Counted from the stretch's first letter, positions 11,463-20,869 are shown. The stretch is DNA of 64,000 nt from Wenzhouxiangella sp. XN201 (GCF_011008905.1 NZ_JAAIVI010000017.1:1403750-1467749), one strand, 5' to 3'. Made by a program: numbers and translations. Notes: generated from the sequence alone by a model not told the origin.

Positions 11463-12068
11463 ATGATGATGGACTGGCTGGCAGCCCTTTTACTGACGAT
11501 TTCATCCACTGGTGCGTCTGCCGAAAATGGACGCGCACAGCTTGACGCCTTCGCCGAAGGCCTGGAGACCTTGTCCGGGCGCTTCGAGCAAGTCACGGTC
11601 GATGCCGGTGGCTCGGTCACGGAAGAATCCTCCGGCGAACTGTACTTTTCGCGTCCCGACCACTTTCGCTGGAACTACGATGAGCCCTTCCCGCAGGAGA
11701 TCGTGGCCGATGGCGAGCAGTTGTGGCACTACGACGAATCGCTCGAGCAGGTGACGGTGCGCGAGCAGCCGGCTGCGAACGAATCCCCGCTACTGGTATT
11801 GATGCGGCCGGAATTGCTCGAGCGCTTCTACCGCGTGACGGCCAGCGATGCCACAGGGTTCGATTTCGTACCGCTCGACGACAACGCCGAAATCGAACGG
11901 GGCCGCCTGGAATTCCAGGATCGGCAGCCAGCCGTGCTTGAACTGATCGACAGCTTCGGCCAGACCACTCGCCTGCGCTTGTTCGATCTCGATCGCAACC
12001 CGGAACTTTCGGCAGACCTGTTCCAATTCTCGGTGCCCGAAGGTGTTGACCTGCTCGAGGGCTATTGA
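11463..12068 (+). CDS. lolA: Outer-membrane lipoprotein carrier LolA
   Basis: This 201-aa periplasmic chaperone carries lipoproteins from LolCDE to the outer membrane. It has a signal peptide of about 20 residues ending GASA, then typical LolA signatures: LETLSGRFEQVTVDAGG, the GELYFSRPDHFRWNY block and PFPQEIVADGEQLWHYD. AGGAG lies upstream of the ATG (three consecutive Met codons at the start). The stop overlaps the convergent DUF4124 gene by 7 bases. Partner genes lolC/F-lolD are at 40-42 kb in this window. Confidence 0.92.
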   Translation: MMMDWLAALLLTISSTGASAENGRAQLDAFAEGLETLSGRFEQVTVDAGGSVTEESSGELYFSRPDHFRWNYDEPFPQEIVADGEQLWHYDESLEQVTVREQPAANESPLLVLMRPELLERFYRVTASDATGFDFVPLDDNAEIERGRLEFQDRQPAVLELIDSFGQTTRLRLFDLDRNPELSADLFQFSVPEGVDLLEGY

Positions 12069-12544
12069 CGCCGCTGATCGAACCGGCTCGATGGCTCCCA
12101 GCGCTCGCGGTTGCGGGTGCCCAGGATGGGACCGCTGAGCGCGGAGTAACGCTGATCCGGCGCCTTCACCGGCGTGGGCCCGGTACCGGGATTGGGTCGT
12201 CCATGACGATGGTCCCGGAACGGGATCAGGATCGTCTGCACCGGCTGCTGGCCGATTTCGGCGGATTCGTCGGTCCGCGATGCGGCCGCGGCAGATTGCC
12301 GCCGGGTCGCCCGGCGCTCACGCAGGGCCTCGATGTACCGGCGATTGGCTTCAGCAATTTTTGCCAGATCTTCGTCAGCGGGAACCAGGCTGATCCCTCG
12401 TACAATGCTGTGGCGCACTGCCTCGCTGTTGCAGGGTCGATCGGAAAACTCGATCACTCCGTCGGCCTCGCAACGGTAGACTTCCCCGAGCACGGGTGAA
12501 CACAGTCCGAGCAGCATCCAGGCGATCAGTATGCGGCAGGTCAC
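12062..12544 (-). CDS. DUF4124 domain secreted protein
   Basis: The predicted 160-aa exported protein has an N-terminal signal peptide (about 20 residues, ending SPVLG), then the DUF4124 pattern EVYRCEADGVIEFSDRPC, in which two Cys may form a disulfide. The rest is R/Q/A/P-rich and low in complexity. The frame is open 105 bases further upstream into xseB, but the GTG at 12544 is chosen because it lies 5 bases after the xseB stop and starts exactly at the signal peptide. Function unknown. It is last in the accA-side minus-strand cluster. Confidence 0.7.
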   Translation of the reverse strand: MTCRILIAWMLLGLCSPVLGEVYRCEADGVIEFSDRPCNSEAVRHSIVRGISLVPADEDLAKIAEANRRYIEALRERRATRRQSAAAASRTDESAEIGQQPVQTILIPFRDHRHGRPNPGTGPTPVKAPDQRYSALSGPILGTRNRERWEPSSRFDQRRQ

Positions 12545-12549
12545 GGCTT

Positions 12550-12813
12550 TCAGTTCTGGGGTGTGTCGAAGTCCGTCACGGAGTCTTCGTCCTCGGGATT
12601 GGTCAACACCTCGACCGACTGTCGAGCCTGGTCGAGCAACTGGTGGCAACGCTTTGAAAGCGTCACGCCCCGCTTGAAGCGGTCGAGAGAATCGGCCAGG
12701 CTCAACTCTCCGGATTCCAGCGCTTCGACCAGCCCTTCCAGTTCCTCCAGCGAGGATTCGAAATCCTGCGGCTCGGCATCACCGGCCTTTGCTGTTTGCT
12801 TCTTGTTGCTCAT
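12550..12813 (-). CDS. xseB: Exodeoxyribonuclease VII small subunit
   Basis: The 87-aa subunit partners XseA to degrade single-stranded DNA. The conserved helix pair is visible: FESSLEELEGLVEALESGELSLADSLDRFKRGVTLSKRC, with the L-E-x-G-E-L-x-L motif. XseA is not in the window. Its ATG overlaps the tilS stop (ATGA, 12810-12813), so the two are translationally coupled. The C-terminal tail is acidic. Confidence 0.93.
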   Translation of the reverse strand: MSNKKQTAKAGDAEPQDFESSLEELEGLVEALESGELSLADSLDRFKRGVTLSKRCHQLLDQARQSVEVLTNPEDEDSVTDFDTPQN

Positions 12814-14123
12814 GCCTTCGATTCTACCGCAGCATCCGTCACGTCGCTGTTGTCGCGACGCCAGACCAGGCGTTGGCCGCGTCGTTCCAGCTCGGCCGCG
12901 AAGTCGGCTTCGAGCCAGCGATCACCCACGGCCACCAGTCGGTCCCCGCTGCGAATACGCGGCCAGGCGTTGCGTTGCCAGGGCGGCACATCGGCCTCGA
13001 CCAGTAGCTGCTTGACCGGTCGGCTCGGCCCCTGACCCGGGCGCAACCGTTCACCGGGCCGGCCTGATGTGACACTCAATTGCAGGGGCGGGCCCGACGG
13101 ACCGGCCAGCACCAGCCGCCCCAGGTCGCCAGGCAGTTCGAGGGGCCCGGCACCGTCCCAGGTCAGAAGCCAGTCATCAGGAATCCCGGATACGTCTACC
13201 GCCCATAATTGCTGTCGCCAGAGGCGAATGCAGTGGTGCTGCCAGCGCAATTCGGGTACCCGGTCCGCATCGGCCTCGGCCAGTTGCCCAGCAAAAGCTT
13301 CCAGCTGTCGTCCCGGTGGCGGCGTCCATCCCAATCGCAGGCACCAGCGGCGAAGGATTTCTCCCCGGTACCAGTCGTCGTCTCCTGCCAGTCGATCGAG
13401 CCGGAGGGAGCAGTTCCCGTCGAGTGCCTGTTCGAGATCGATCGATGTGCGATCGGCGATGAAGCGAGCGGCGCCCCGGCACAGGCGCGCCGAGCGCAGA
13501 ATGGCCTCGTCGGCCCCGGGCCAGCGCTCGCGAATGAGCGGCAGCAATCGGTGACGGACCTGATTACGATCGAAGTCCGGAAGATCGTTGGCAGGGTCCC
13601 GGATCGAATCGAGGCCGCGTTCGGCCAGGAAGGCTTCGATCTCCGATCGGGTCCAGTCGAGCAATGGCCGGATCAACCAGCCGCCGGCAAATGCGCGTTG
13701 CTGCGGAATGCCGGACAGGCCTTCCGGTCCGGCCCCGCGCAGCAGTCGCAACAGGATGGTTTCGACCTGGTCATCGGCGTGGTGGGCGGTGACCAACACG
13801 TCACCCGGCTCCATCCGCCCGGCCAGGGCCACATAGCGGGCGTGTCGGGCCGCGGCCTCGACGCCGTCGCCGGGTTCGACTTCGATCGACAGCACGTCGC
13901 AGGTCGTGCCCGCCTGTCCGGCCAGTTCTGCAGCGCGCCTCGCCCGCGCAGAGCTGCCGCTGTCGAGACCGTGATCGATGTGAACACAGTGCAGGCGCTC
14001 GCGGCCGTATCGCTCGAGCAGGGCGTGCAGCAGGCAGACCGAATCGGGACCGCCGCTGAAGGCGACGATGACGTCGCCCGCTTCGGGCAGGGAATGGAGC
14101 GGAGGTGGGCGTCTGGCCGTCAT
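12810..14123 (-). CDS. tilS: tRNA(Ile)-lysidine synthase
   Basis: This 437-aa enzyme attaches lysine to C34 of the CAU anticodon of tRNA(Ile), changing decoding from AUG to AUA. The PP-loop ATP pyrophosphatase motif SGGPDS is at residues 23-28, followed by HIDHGL and the HHADDQVETILLRLLRG block. The C-terminal TilS substrate-binding domain is present. accA lies immediately upstream on the same strand (13-base gap), an order seen in many gammaproteobacteria. Confidence 0.94.
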   Translation of the reverse strand: MTARRPPPLHSLPEAGDVIVAFSGGPDSVCLLHALLERYGRERLHCVHIDHGLDSGSSARARRAAELAGQAGTTCDVLSIEVEPGDGVEAAARHARYVALAGRMEPGDVLVTAHHADDQVETILLRLLRGAGPEGLSGIPQQRAFAGGWLIRPLLDWTRSEIEAFLAERGLDSIRDPANDLPDFDRNQVRHRLLPLIRERWPGADEAILRSARLCRGAARFIADRTSIDLEQALDGNCSLRLDRLAGDDDWYRGEILRRWCLRLGWTPPPGRQLEAFAGQLAEADADRVPELRWQHHCIRLWRQQLWAVDVSGIPDDWLLTWDGAGPLELPGDLGRLVLAGPSGPPLQLSVTSGRPGERLRPGQGPSRPVKQLLVEADVPPWQRNAWPRIRSGDRLVAVGDRWLEADFAAELERRGQRLVWRRDNSDVTDAAVESKA

Positions 14124-14136
14124 GGCCGCACGGCGC

Positions 14137-15096
14137 TTACTGGCGCTCGAAGGCTCCAGGCGCCATCAGTCGTTCATAGCGCTCATCGAGCAGCGTCTGT
14201 GTGGGCTGATTCGACAGATGCCCGAGCTGGGCGACGATGGTCTCGCGAATCCGCACCGCCACTTCCTGCGGCGCGCGATGAGCGCCACCGGCCGGTTCCT
14301 TGATGATCTTGTCGATCAGCTTGAGCCGCTTGAGCTTGCGGGCAGTCAGGCTCATTGCTTCGGCCGCCACGGGTGCCTTGTCTGCACTTTTCCACAGGAT
14401 GGAGGCACAGCCTTCGGGCGAAATGACCGAATAGATGCTGTACTGCAGCATGCTGGTGCGGTCGCCCACGCCGATGGCCAGAGCCCCGCCGGAACCGCCT
14501 TCACCGATCACGAAACAGATGATCGGTACCGGCAGGCGCGACATCACGGCGAGGTTGCGGGCAATCGCCTCGGACTGGCCGCGTTCCTCGGCGCCAACGC
14601 CGGGATAGGCGCCCGGGGTGTCGATAAAGGTGACGATCGGCATGCCGAAGCGGGCGGCCATCTCCATCAGGCGCTGGGCCTTGCGGTAACCCTCCGGGCG
14701 CGGCATACCGAAGTTGCGATAGACCTTCTCACGCGTATCCCGGCCCTTCTGGTGACCGATCAGCATCACGCTCATGCCATCGACCATGGCCGGGCCGCCG
14801 ACGATGGCGTGATCGTCGGCGAAGTGGCGATCACCGTGCAGCTCTTCGAAGCGGTCGAACACCATCGGCACGTAGTCGAGGGTGTAAGGGCGTTGCGGGT
14901 GGCGTGCCAGCTGTGAAATCTGCCAGTCGCTCAGTTCCGAGAAGATGGCTTCGGTGCGATCGCGGCACTTCTGCTCGAGGCGCCTGATTTCGTCCTCGAG
15001 ATTCATCGAGGCGCCGGAGCCGACGTTGCGCAGTTCGCGGATCTTGGCTTCGAGTTCGGCGATGGGTTGTTCGAAGTCGAGGTAGCTGGAGTTCAT
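14137..15096 (-). CDS. accA: Acetyl-CoA carboxylase carboxyltransferase subunit alpha
   Basis: The 319-aa subunit forms the carboxyltransferase with AccD and makes malonyl-CoA for fatty acid synthesis. Family landmarks: [19 protein letters not shown] start, DRPYTLDY equivalent (QRPYTLDYV), [36 protein letters not shown] and the oxyanion-hole glycine stretch [12 protein letters not shown]. Length matches E. coli AccA. It is separated from gluQRS upstream by 45 bases. Confidence 0.97.
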   Translation of the reverse strand: MNSSYLDFEQPIAELEAKIRELRNVGSGASMNLEDEIRRLEQKCRDRTEAIFSELSDWQISQLARHPQRPYTLDYVPMVFDRFEELHGDRHFADDHAIVGGPAMVDGMSVMLIGHQKGRDTREKVYRNFGMPRPEGYRKAQRLMEMAARFGMPIVTFIDTPGAYPGVGAEERGQSEAIARNLAVMSRLPVPIICFVIGEGGSGGALAIGVGDRTSMLQYSIYSVISPEGCASILWKSADKAPVAAEAMSLTARKLKRLKLIDKIIKEPAGGAHRAPQEVAVRIRETIVAQLGHLSNQPTQTLLDERYERLMAPGAFERQ

Positions 15097-15141
15097 GCAA
15101 AGGCCGTGGCCGCTGGTTGACCAGAGAGTATAACGTTCCCG

Positions 15142-16041
15142 TCATGCAGGATGAACCCCGACGGCGACGGGGCCGCGAGGAATCCTCTGCAGATCGAAAT
15201 TCTCTCGGGCCCATTGCCACTGTGCATCCAGCGAGCGGGTGCCGGCGGGCGGTTCGTGGCCCAGTGCGCGCAGGGCCAGGCGCATGGCCTCCGACGGCGT
15301 TCTGGCAGCGACCGGGTCATCATTATCGGACTTGCTCAGCTTGCGGCCCTGATCGTCGGTGACGACCGGCAGGTGCATCCAGCCTGGCGGCGACAGGCCC
15401 AGGCGCCGGTAGACGAGCAGTTGGCGTGGCGTCGAATCGAGCAGATCGGCGCCGCGCACCACCTCGGTGATCCCGGTCGCGGCGTCGTCAACGACCACGG
15501 CCAGCTGGTAGGCGATCAACCCGTCCCCGCGGCGGATGATGAAGTCGCCGCCGATCCGTCCGGGGTGATCGCAATACTCGCCCTGGATCACATCGACGAA
15601 GCATTCGGTCTCGGCATCGTCGGTGCGCAGGCGCACGCTGCGCGGTTCCCGCCCTGGTGGCAAGCCATCCCGGCAGGTACCCGGGTAGATACCGTCGGGC
15701 GGCAGGTGGCGCCGGCTGCAGCCGCACCAGTAGGCCGACTTGTTGTCGAGCAGTTGTTTCAGGGCCTTGTCGTGCAGTGATGCCGAGCGACTCTGGTAGC
15801 TGACAGGGGCATCGGAGCGCAAGCCGAAACGCGCCAGGGTGGCGATCTGTTCCTCGGCGGCTCCGGGTACTTCACGGGGCGGGTCGAGATCCTCGACCCG
15901 GATCAACCAGCGGCCATTCTGGCTGCGTGCTCGCAGATAACTGCCAACCGCGGCAACCAGGGATCCGAAGTGCAGCACGCCCGTGGGCGAGGGCGCGAAA
16001 CGTCCGACATAGGGTTTTGTGGTGTCGTTGGCCTGGGACAC
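15142..16041 (-). CDS. gluQRS: Glutamyl-Q tRNA(Asp) synthetase
   Basis: This 299-aa GluRS paralogue lacks the anticodon-binding domain and glutamylates queuosine in tRNA(Asp). The class I signatures are RFAPSPTGVLHFGSL near residues 14-28 (HIGH equivalent) and KLSKSDND (KMSKS equivalent). Zinc ligands appear as CGCSRRHLP plus YPGTC. The short length separates it from full GltX. It is often linked to dksA, but here it sits before accA. Confidence 0.93.
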   Translation of the reverse strand: MSQANDTTKPYVGRFAPSPTGVLHFGSLVAAVGSYLRARSQNGRWLIRVEDLDPPREVPGAAEEQIATLARFGLRSDAPVSYQSRSASLHDKALKQLLDNKSAYWCGCSRRHLPPDGIYPGTCRDGLPPGREPRSVRLRTDDAETECFVDVIQGEYCDHPGRIGGDFIIRRGDGLIAYQLAVVVDDAATGITEVVRGADLLDSTPRQLLVYRRLGLSPPGWMHLPVVTDDQGRKLSKSDNDDPVAARTPSEAMRLALRALGHEPPAGTRSLDAQWQWARENFDLQRIPRGPVAVGVHPA

Positions 16042-16114
16042 GGAGTGACTTGGAAACGATGGGCGAAAGCGCCATTCTACGGTCTAGTCCATGCGATTGA
16101 AGTCGAGGTTCGTG

Positions 16115-16996
16115 ATGCGGCGAATTGTTCTGTTTCTGGCAACCAACATGGCGGTCCTGTTGGTTTTGGGTGTGGTCATGAATCTGCTCGAGCCGTGGCT
16201 GATACGCCAGGGCATCGATCTCAACCACGCATTCATCCTGGGCTTTGCAGTGATTTTCGGCATGGGCGGCGCCTTCATCTCTCTTCTGATGTCGAAGAAG
16301 ATCGCCCTGATGAGCACCCGGGCCCAGGTGATCGAAAAGCCGCGCAATGCTACCGAGAAGTGGCTGGTCGATACCGTAGCGCGGCAGGCGAAGGAAGCCG
16401 GTATCGGCATGCCCGACGTGGCCGTCTACGACGCGCCCGAGCCCAATGCCTTTGCCACCGGGGCGTCACGCAACAACGCCCTGGTGGCTGTCAGCAGTGG
16501 CTTGCTACACCACATGCAAACGAACGAGGTCGAGGCCGTTCTGGCCCACGAAGTCTCGCACGTGGCCAATGGCGACATGGTCACGATGACGCTGCTACAG
16601 GGCGTGCTCAATACCTTCGTGCTGTTGCTTTCGCGGGTACTCGGCCAGATTATCGATCGGGTCGTGTTTCGCAGTGAGCGCGGTTACGGTCCGGGCTATT
16701 TCGTGACCGTGATCGTGCTGCAGATCGTGCTCGGCATCCTGGCCAGCATGATCACCATGGCCTTCTCGCGCTGGCGCGAGTTCCGGGCCGATGCCGGCGG
16801 CGCCCAACTGGCCGGGAGGCACAACATGATCGCTGCCCTCAAGCGCCTGGGCCAGGCTCGCGGCCCGGCGCAGCTGCCGGAATCGGTGGAAGCTTTCGGG
16901 ATTCGTGGCCGGGTGGGGCAAGGCCTCAAGCGATTGCTTATGAGCCATCCTCCCCTGGAGGAGCGCATCCGGGCGCTGTCCCAGGGCGCGGTTTGA
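16115..16996 (+). CDS. htpX: Protease HtpX
   Basis: This 293-aa inner-membrane zinc metalloprotease takes part in membrane-protein quality control with FtsH. The start [21 protein letters not shown] fits the family. The zinc motif HEVSH is at residues 145-149, with a Glu ligand in the later FRADAGGA segment, and there are two N-terminal and two central membrane helices. The frame also opens at 16091, but 16115 is preferred because GAGG lies 7 bases upstream and it matches family starts. It is followed by a 676-bp non-coding region holding repeat copy A. Confidence 0.95.
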   Translation: MRRIVLFLATNMAVLLVLGVVMNLLEPWLIRQGIDLNHAFILGFAVIFGMGGAFISLLMSKKIALMSTRAQVIEKPRNATEKWLVDTVARQAKEAGIGMPDVAVYDAPEPNAFATGASRNNALVAVSSGLLHHMQTNEVEAVLAHEVSHVANGDMVTMTLLQGVLNTFVLLLSRVLGQIIDRVVFRSERGYGPGYFVTVIVLQIVLGILASMITMAFSRWREFRADAGGAQLAGRHNMIAALKRLGQARGPAQLPESVEAFGIRGRVGQGLKRLLMSHPPLEERIRALSQGAV

Positions 16997-17039
16997 TGCC
17001 GCCCGTCTGCCTCCGGCGGCTCTAGTCGATATGCGGCTG

Positions 17040-17665
17040 CTGCGAGGCTTGCTGGCCTCGACAAGTCAACTTCTGTTCCGCCCGCCTGCTACGCAGGCTG
17101 ATGGCGGGTAACTTTTTTCCCGCGCGAAAAAAGTAACCAAAAAACGCGCTTAAAAGCAGGCGGTTACGTCTCGAAAATCTCGCTGCGGAGCGGCTTCACA
17201 GACTCCGGCTGGGGCTTCGCTTGTGCCCGGCTGAGGAACATGCTGGCTTGCGATGACGCTTGCAGCGGCCCGCGTCTGGAACAACGACTTCGAGTGGCGT
17301 TCCACTAGCGATCACTGTCCCACCCTCAATCGAAGCCGACCCCGATCGAGGTCGTGCCGTCTGGGTGCGGGCTACGCCAGGGCTTTAACGAAAACGCCAT
17401 GTTTCACGACCGAGCATTAGCGAAGGCAAAAGCGGTATCTCCGTTAAGCCCAAGAGCCATCTGGTCCTGCGGACCAACCGCGTCTTCTAAGAGCGTTTTT
17501 GGTGACTTTTGTCGCGACTGACAAAAGTTACTCGCCATCAGCCTGCGAAGCAGGCGGGCGAAATCGCCTTTGACTTGTCGAGACCGCCGAACCCGGCGGT
17601 AGCAACGCACAAACTAGCAGCAGCAAAACGACAAATCACCCGCCACCAGCCTGCGAAGCAGGCGC
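17040..17665 (+). repeat. Dispersed structured repeat, copy A (fills the gene-free 16997-17673 region)
   Basis: A 418-bp core (17111-17528) is bounded by two hairpins: ACTTTTTTC/GAAAAAAGT (17111-17119 and 17126-17134) and ACTTTTGTC/GACAAAAGT (17505-17513 and 17520-17528). The core is flanked by inverted modules (17056-17112 against 17527-17583) containing GCCTGC-NNN-GCAGGC hairpins, and a further such hairpin lies near 17650. Copy B at 31.5-32.2 kb carries the same core on the same strand, with stretches over 40 bp identical in its 3' part. No start codon with ribosome site, transposase or tRNA is present. It lies between the 3' ends of htpX and the FimX-like gene. Confidence 0.85.
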
Positions 17666-17673
17666 GACCCAAC

Positions 17674-19731
17674 CTAGACGGAAGCCTCCTCGCGCACAAA
17701 TTCCCCCTGCACCAAAATAATTCCGAATTGCCACAAAGTAGCCAAATCACCGGTATTCTCAACTCGCGGAGCGATGATTCGGGTCCTGTGCTGGCGAGCT
17801 TCGCTGACCAGGGTCGACAGTTTCTGGCGTCGTTCCTCGTTGTCGCTCAGGTCCTGGATCATTTCAGGGGCGAGTCGCGCGAAATCGATGTCGAGGTGGC
17901 GTAGCTGGCTGTCGATCGGGGCATCCGGGCCGACGTCGCACAGGGCGAAGCGACAATCCAGTTTCCTCAGGCGCTCGATGAAGGCCTGCACGGGTCGAAG
18001 CTTCTCGCGCACCTCGGCTTCACGGAAACCGAGAATCAATCCGGTCGGAGAGAGTGGGCCGTCGGCAAGTCGCTTTTCGATTGCCTCGATGGCCGACTCA
18101 TCCGTGAGCGTTTCCAGGCTGAGCGGCACGAGCCACTGTGCGTCCGGTTCCTTGCGTTCGTTGATCAGCGCTTCCAGGCGGTCAAGCATGTCAGCGTCCA
18201 CGCGTGGCGCCAGGCCGACACGCGCGGCGGCGGCCATATAGACGGCGGGCAGCATGACCTCGTCGCTGTCTTCGGGGCGCAGGCGCGTTTCCACCTCGCT
18301 GATCAGGAATTCATCGTCTTCCATGCTGGTGATCGGTGAAGTGACCAGGCCGAACTCGTCCTGGTCGAGGGCATGGCGCAGCCGCTCGTCCCAGGCGGCA
18401 TCGTCCTCGTCGCCCTCGGCGGATACGCGCGGCCGGTAACGGACGAAGCCCTTGCCGCCGGCACGCATGGCTTCGGCCAGCGCCGACTCGGCCTGCTCGA
18501 TCAGCGTGTCAGGGTGATGCAGTTCGCTGCCTGCGATCGCCAGTCCGATGCTGGCCGAGACCGTCAGGCTGGTATCGCGCACGTCGATGATGCGTCCGGT
18601 CGATTGTTCCACGATGTCGCTGGCCAGTTTCTCGGCCTCCTCCCGGTCGTCACACTCGGCGAACAGTGCAAAGCTGTGATCGCGCAGGCGGGCCATTTCG
18701 TGCGTTTCGCCGGCGACGTCCCGGAAAAGATTGGCCGCTTCTCCGACCAGGTCGTCAGTGGCACCCACGCCGACCTTGTCGAGCAGCTGGTCGTGATCGT
18801 CGAGCGACATGACCAGCACCGTTAGCCCACTGGTATCGGAGCGCCCGTCGACTGCGCGCTCGAGCAGCTCGGTGAAGGCCGGCGCGTTGAGCATGCCGGT
18901 CAGCAGGTCCGAGGTCCGGAGCTTGCGCAATTCTTCCTCGAGCTCGGGATCACCCTGCGTTACCTTTTCGCGCACCAGCATCTGGGCGCAGTACTCACCG
19001 CCGTAGCGCGCTGGCGAAAACGAGACCGAGGCGGTAAAGGCCGTGCCGTCCTGGCAGTGGGCGTTGAGCTGCAGGGCCTCGCTCGGCAGCTCGTCGCGAG
19101 CGATGGCCTTGAGCACCTGTTTGAGGTCGGGTACTTCATCGCTGGCCGAGAGCAAATCGAGCATGGACAGGCCCTCGAGCTCTTCGAAGGAATCGAATCC
19201 GAACAATTCCAGGTAGGCCCGGTTGGCGTAGATGTGCAGACCCTCGTGAATGTAGGCGATGGCCTCGCTGGAACTGTCGAGCAGCAGGGTGTAGCGATCC
19301 TCGATGTCGGCCAGGCTTCTGAGCGCAATTTCGGCGTCCCTGCGCGCCCTGAGCGATTCGACCTGGTGGGTGACGAGTCGCTTGAGTTGGCGCAGGCCGG
19401 CCTGGTTGACGAAGCCGTCGACGCCGGCGGCGGCCACGGCCAGGGCCGCTTCCGTATCTTCTTCGTCGATCAATGCCAGCACCGGTACGAAGCGGTCCTG
19501 TTCGCGTGCGGCGCGAGTGCTGGCCTCGAACAGGGGCAGGTCGGCCGAATCGACGTTGACCATGACCATGTCGATGGGTTCGGACTCGAAGGTTCGCTGT
19601 ACGGCATTGCCGGTATCGGCAAACAGGGTTCTCACCCCGGCGTCGTCGCCCAGCATCTGGGATAGCTGACGCGGAGCCGATGGGTCGTCGGTGACGGTGA
19701 GTATGCGAATCTCGGTCGGCTGCTTGGCCAT
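17674..19731 (-). CDS. FimX-like protein: REC-PAS-degenerate GGDEF-degenerate EAL
   Basis: The 685-aa protein has the order receiver-like (about 6-125), PAS (about 140-250), GGDEF (about 275-435) and EAL (about 445-680). This is close to FimX of Pseudomonas (691 aa), a c-di-GMP receptor that controls type IV pilus assembly. The GGDEF signature site reads RLRDHSF and the EAL signature reads SEVETRL, so neither enzymatic activity is expected. Start 19731 (MAKQPTEIRIL) is preferred to the longer frame at 19812, which would run through the epmB terminus. It lies downstream of epmB in the same direction. The pilus link is inference from architecture. Confidence 0.75.
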   Translation of the reverse strand: MAKQPTEIRILTVTDDPSAPRQLSQMLGDDAGVRTLFADTGNAVQRTFESEPIDMVMVNVDSADLPLFEASTRAAREQDRFVPVLALIDEEDTEAALAVAAAGVDGFVNQAGLRQLKRLVTHQVESLRARRDAEIALRSLADIEDRYTLLLDSSSEAIAYIHEGLHIYANRAYLELFGFDSFEELEGLSMLDLLSASDEVPDLKQVLKAIARDELPSEALQLNAHCQDGTAFTASVSFSPARYGGEYCAQMLVREKVTQGDPELEEELRKLRTSDLLTGMLNAPAFTELLERAVDGRSDTSGLTVLVMSLDDHDQLLDKVGVGATDDLVGEAANLFRDVAGETHEMARLRDHSFALFAECDDREEAEKLASDIVEQSTGRIIDVRDTSLTVSASIGLAIAGSELHHPDTLIEQAESALAEAMRAGGKGFVRYRPRVSAEGDEDDAAWDERLRHALDQDEFGLVTSPITSMEDDEFLISEVETRLRPEDSDEVMLPAVYMAAAARVGLAPRVDADMLDRLEALINERKEPDAQWLVPLSLETLTDESAIEAIEKRLADGPLSPTGLILGFREAEVREKLRPVQAFIERLRKLDCRFALCDVGPDAPIDSQLRHLDIDFARLAPEMIQDLSDNEERRQKLSTLVSEARQHRTRIIAPRVENTGDLATLWQFGIILVQGEFVREEASV

Positions 19732-19783
19732 GTGCTTGCCTTTGGTTATGTTGCTTCGAATCTTATCGTTGCCGGAGCCGGGA

Positions 19784-20791
19784 TTAAAGTACCGGAATTT
19801 TGTAGGGCGCACCGGCGCGCTCTCGCACCAGTCGCGGGACGAGATAGCCGGACAGTTCCCGGCGTAGCGTTTCCATCAGTTCGCGCGCCCGCGTGTCGTC
19901 ACAATCGAAGCGTTGCGCGCCCGACACCGGATCGAGCAAGTGCAGATAATAGGGCAGGGCGCCGGCCTCGAAACTGCGCCGCATCAACGCGGTCAGTGCC
20001 TCGGCCGAGTCGTTGACCCCGGCCAGCAGTACGGCCTGGTTGAGCAGGTATGCACCGGCTCGCTGAAGCCGCGAGAGCGCGCCATCGACATCGCGGTCGA
20101 ACTCGCGCGCGTGATTGGCGTGCAGCACCATGACCACCGGCCAGGGCAGGCGCTCGAGCCAGGCGATCAAGGCTTCGTCGACGCGATCGGGCAGGACGAC
20201 GGGCAGGCGAGTGTGAATGCGCAGGCGCCGGATGTGCCTGATCCCAGCGAGTTGATCGGTCAGTTCGGTCAGCCGTGCGGTGGAGAGCATCAGCGGATCG
20301 CCACCGGAGAGAATGACTTCCTCGATGCTGGTATCGGCGGCAATGTAGTCGACTGCCGATTGCCAGCGGGAGCGCGCCGCAAGTTCGCTGGCGTACGGGA
20401 AGGCCTGGCGAAAGCAGTAGCGGCAGTGGACGGCACAGGCACCCGTGCTTACCAGCAGCACGCGACCGTGATACTTGTGCAGCACCCCGCGAGCGGCGCT
20501 GCTGGCGCAATCGCCGACCGGATCGTCACTGAACCCCGGCGCTGTCTGCGTTTCAGAGGCATCGGGCAGGACTTGCAGCAGCAGCGGATCTTGCCGATCG
20601 CCCGGTTGCATGCGGGCGAGGAAGGCAGCGGGCACCAGCACCGGAAAACGCGGTGAAACGCCCGCGCCGACCGGGTCGAGGCCGAGTCGGTTCAGCAACT
20701 CCGATGGACTGCGCACGGCCTGTTTCAACTGGTCACGCCAGTCGCCCGGCTTGGGCGAAGCCCCGGTTCGCGCTAAACTATGCATATTCAT
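19784..20791 (-). CDS. epmB: EF-P beta-lysylation protein EpmB (lysine 2,3-aminomutase family)
   Basis: The 335-aa radical-SAM enzyme converts (S)-alpha-lysine to (R)-beta-lysine for attachment to EF-P. The cluster-binding cysteines are Cys119, Cys123 and Cys126 (CAVHCRYC). PLP-binding and substrate patterns such as SGGDPL and the late LLAGVNDS are visible. It lacks the long clostridial extension, as expected for EpmB. It is divergent from efp, its substrate, with 78 bases between the starts. EpmA is not in the window. Confidence 0.93.
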   Translation of the reverse strand: MNMHSLARTGASPKPGDWRDQLKQAVRSPSELLNRLGLDPVGAGVSPRFPVLVPAAFLARMQPGDRQDPLLLQVLPDASETQTAPGFSDDPVGDCASSAARGVLHKYHGRVLLVSTGACAVHCRYCFRQAFPYASELAARSRWQSAVDYIAADTSIEEVILSGGDPLMLSTARLTELTDQLAGIRHIRRLRIHTRLPVVLPDRVDEALIAWLERLPWPVVMVLHANHAREFDRDVDGALSRLQRAGAYLLNQAVLLAGVNDSAEALTALMRRSFEAGALPYYLHLLDPVSGAQRFDCDDTRARELMETLRRELSGYLVPRLVRERAGAPYKIPVL

Positions 20792-20869
20792 TGATCAGCT
20801 TTGCTGGTATCCCGAAAAGCCATCGCCCCGACCGCACCGGCCGGGGCGTCATTGTAATCCGGAGACGAC

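Noticed and set aside
12065-12499. Plus-strand frame of 144 codons after lolA
   Set aside because: The opposite strand encodes a DUF4124 protein with a signal peptide and coupling to xseB, which is better supported.
17085-17665. Recurrent GCCTGC-NNN-GCAGGC units considered as a CRISPR-like array
   Set aside because: Only a few units occur, at irregular spacing and in both orientations, without equal-length spacers or cas genes.
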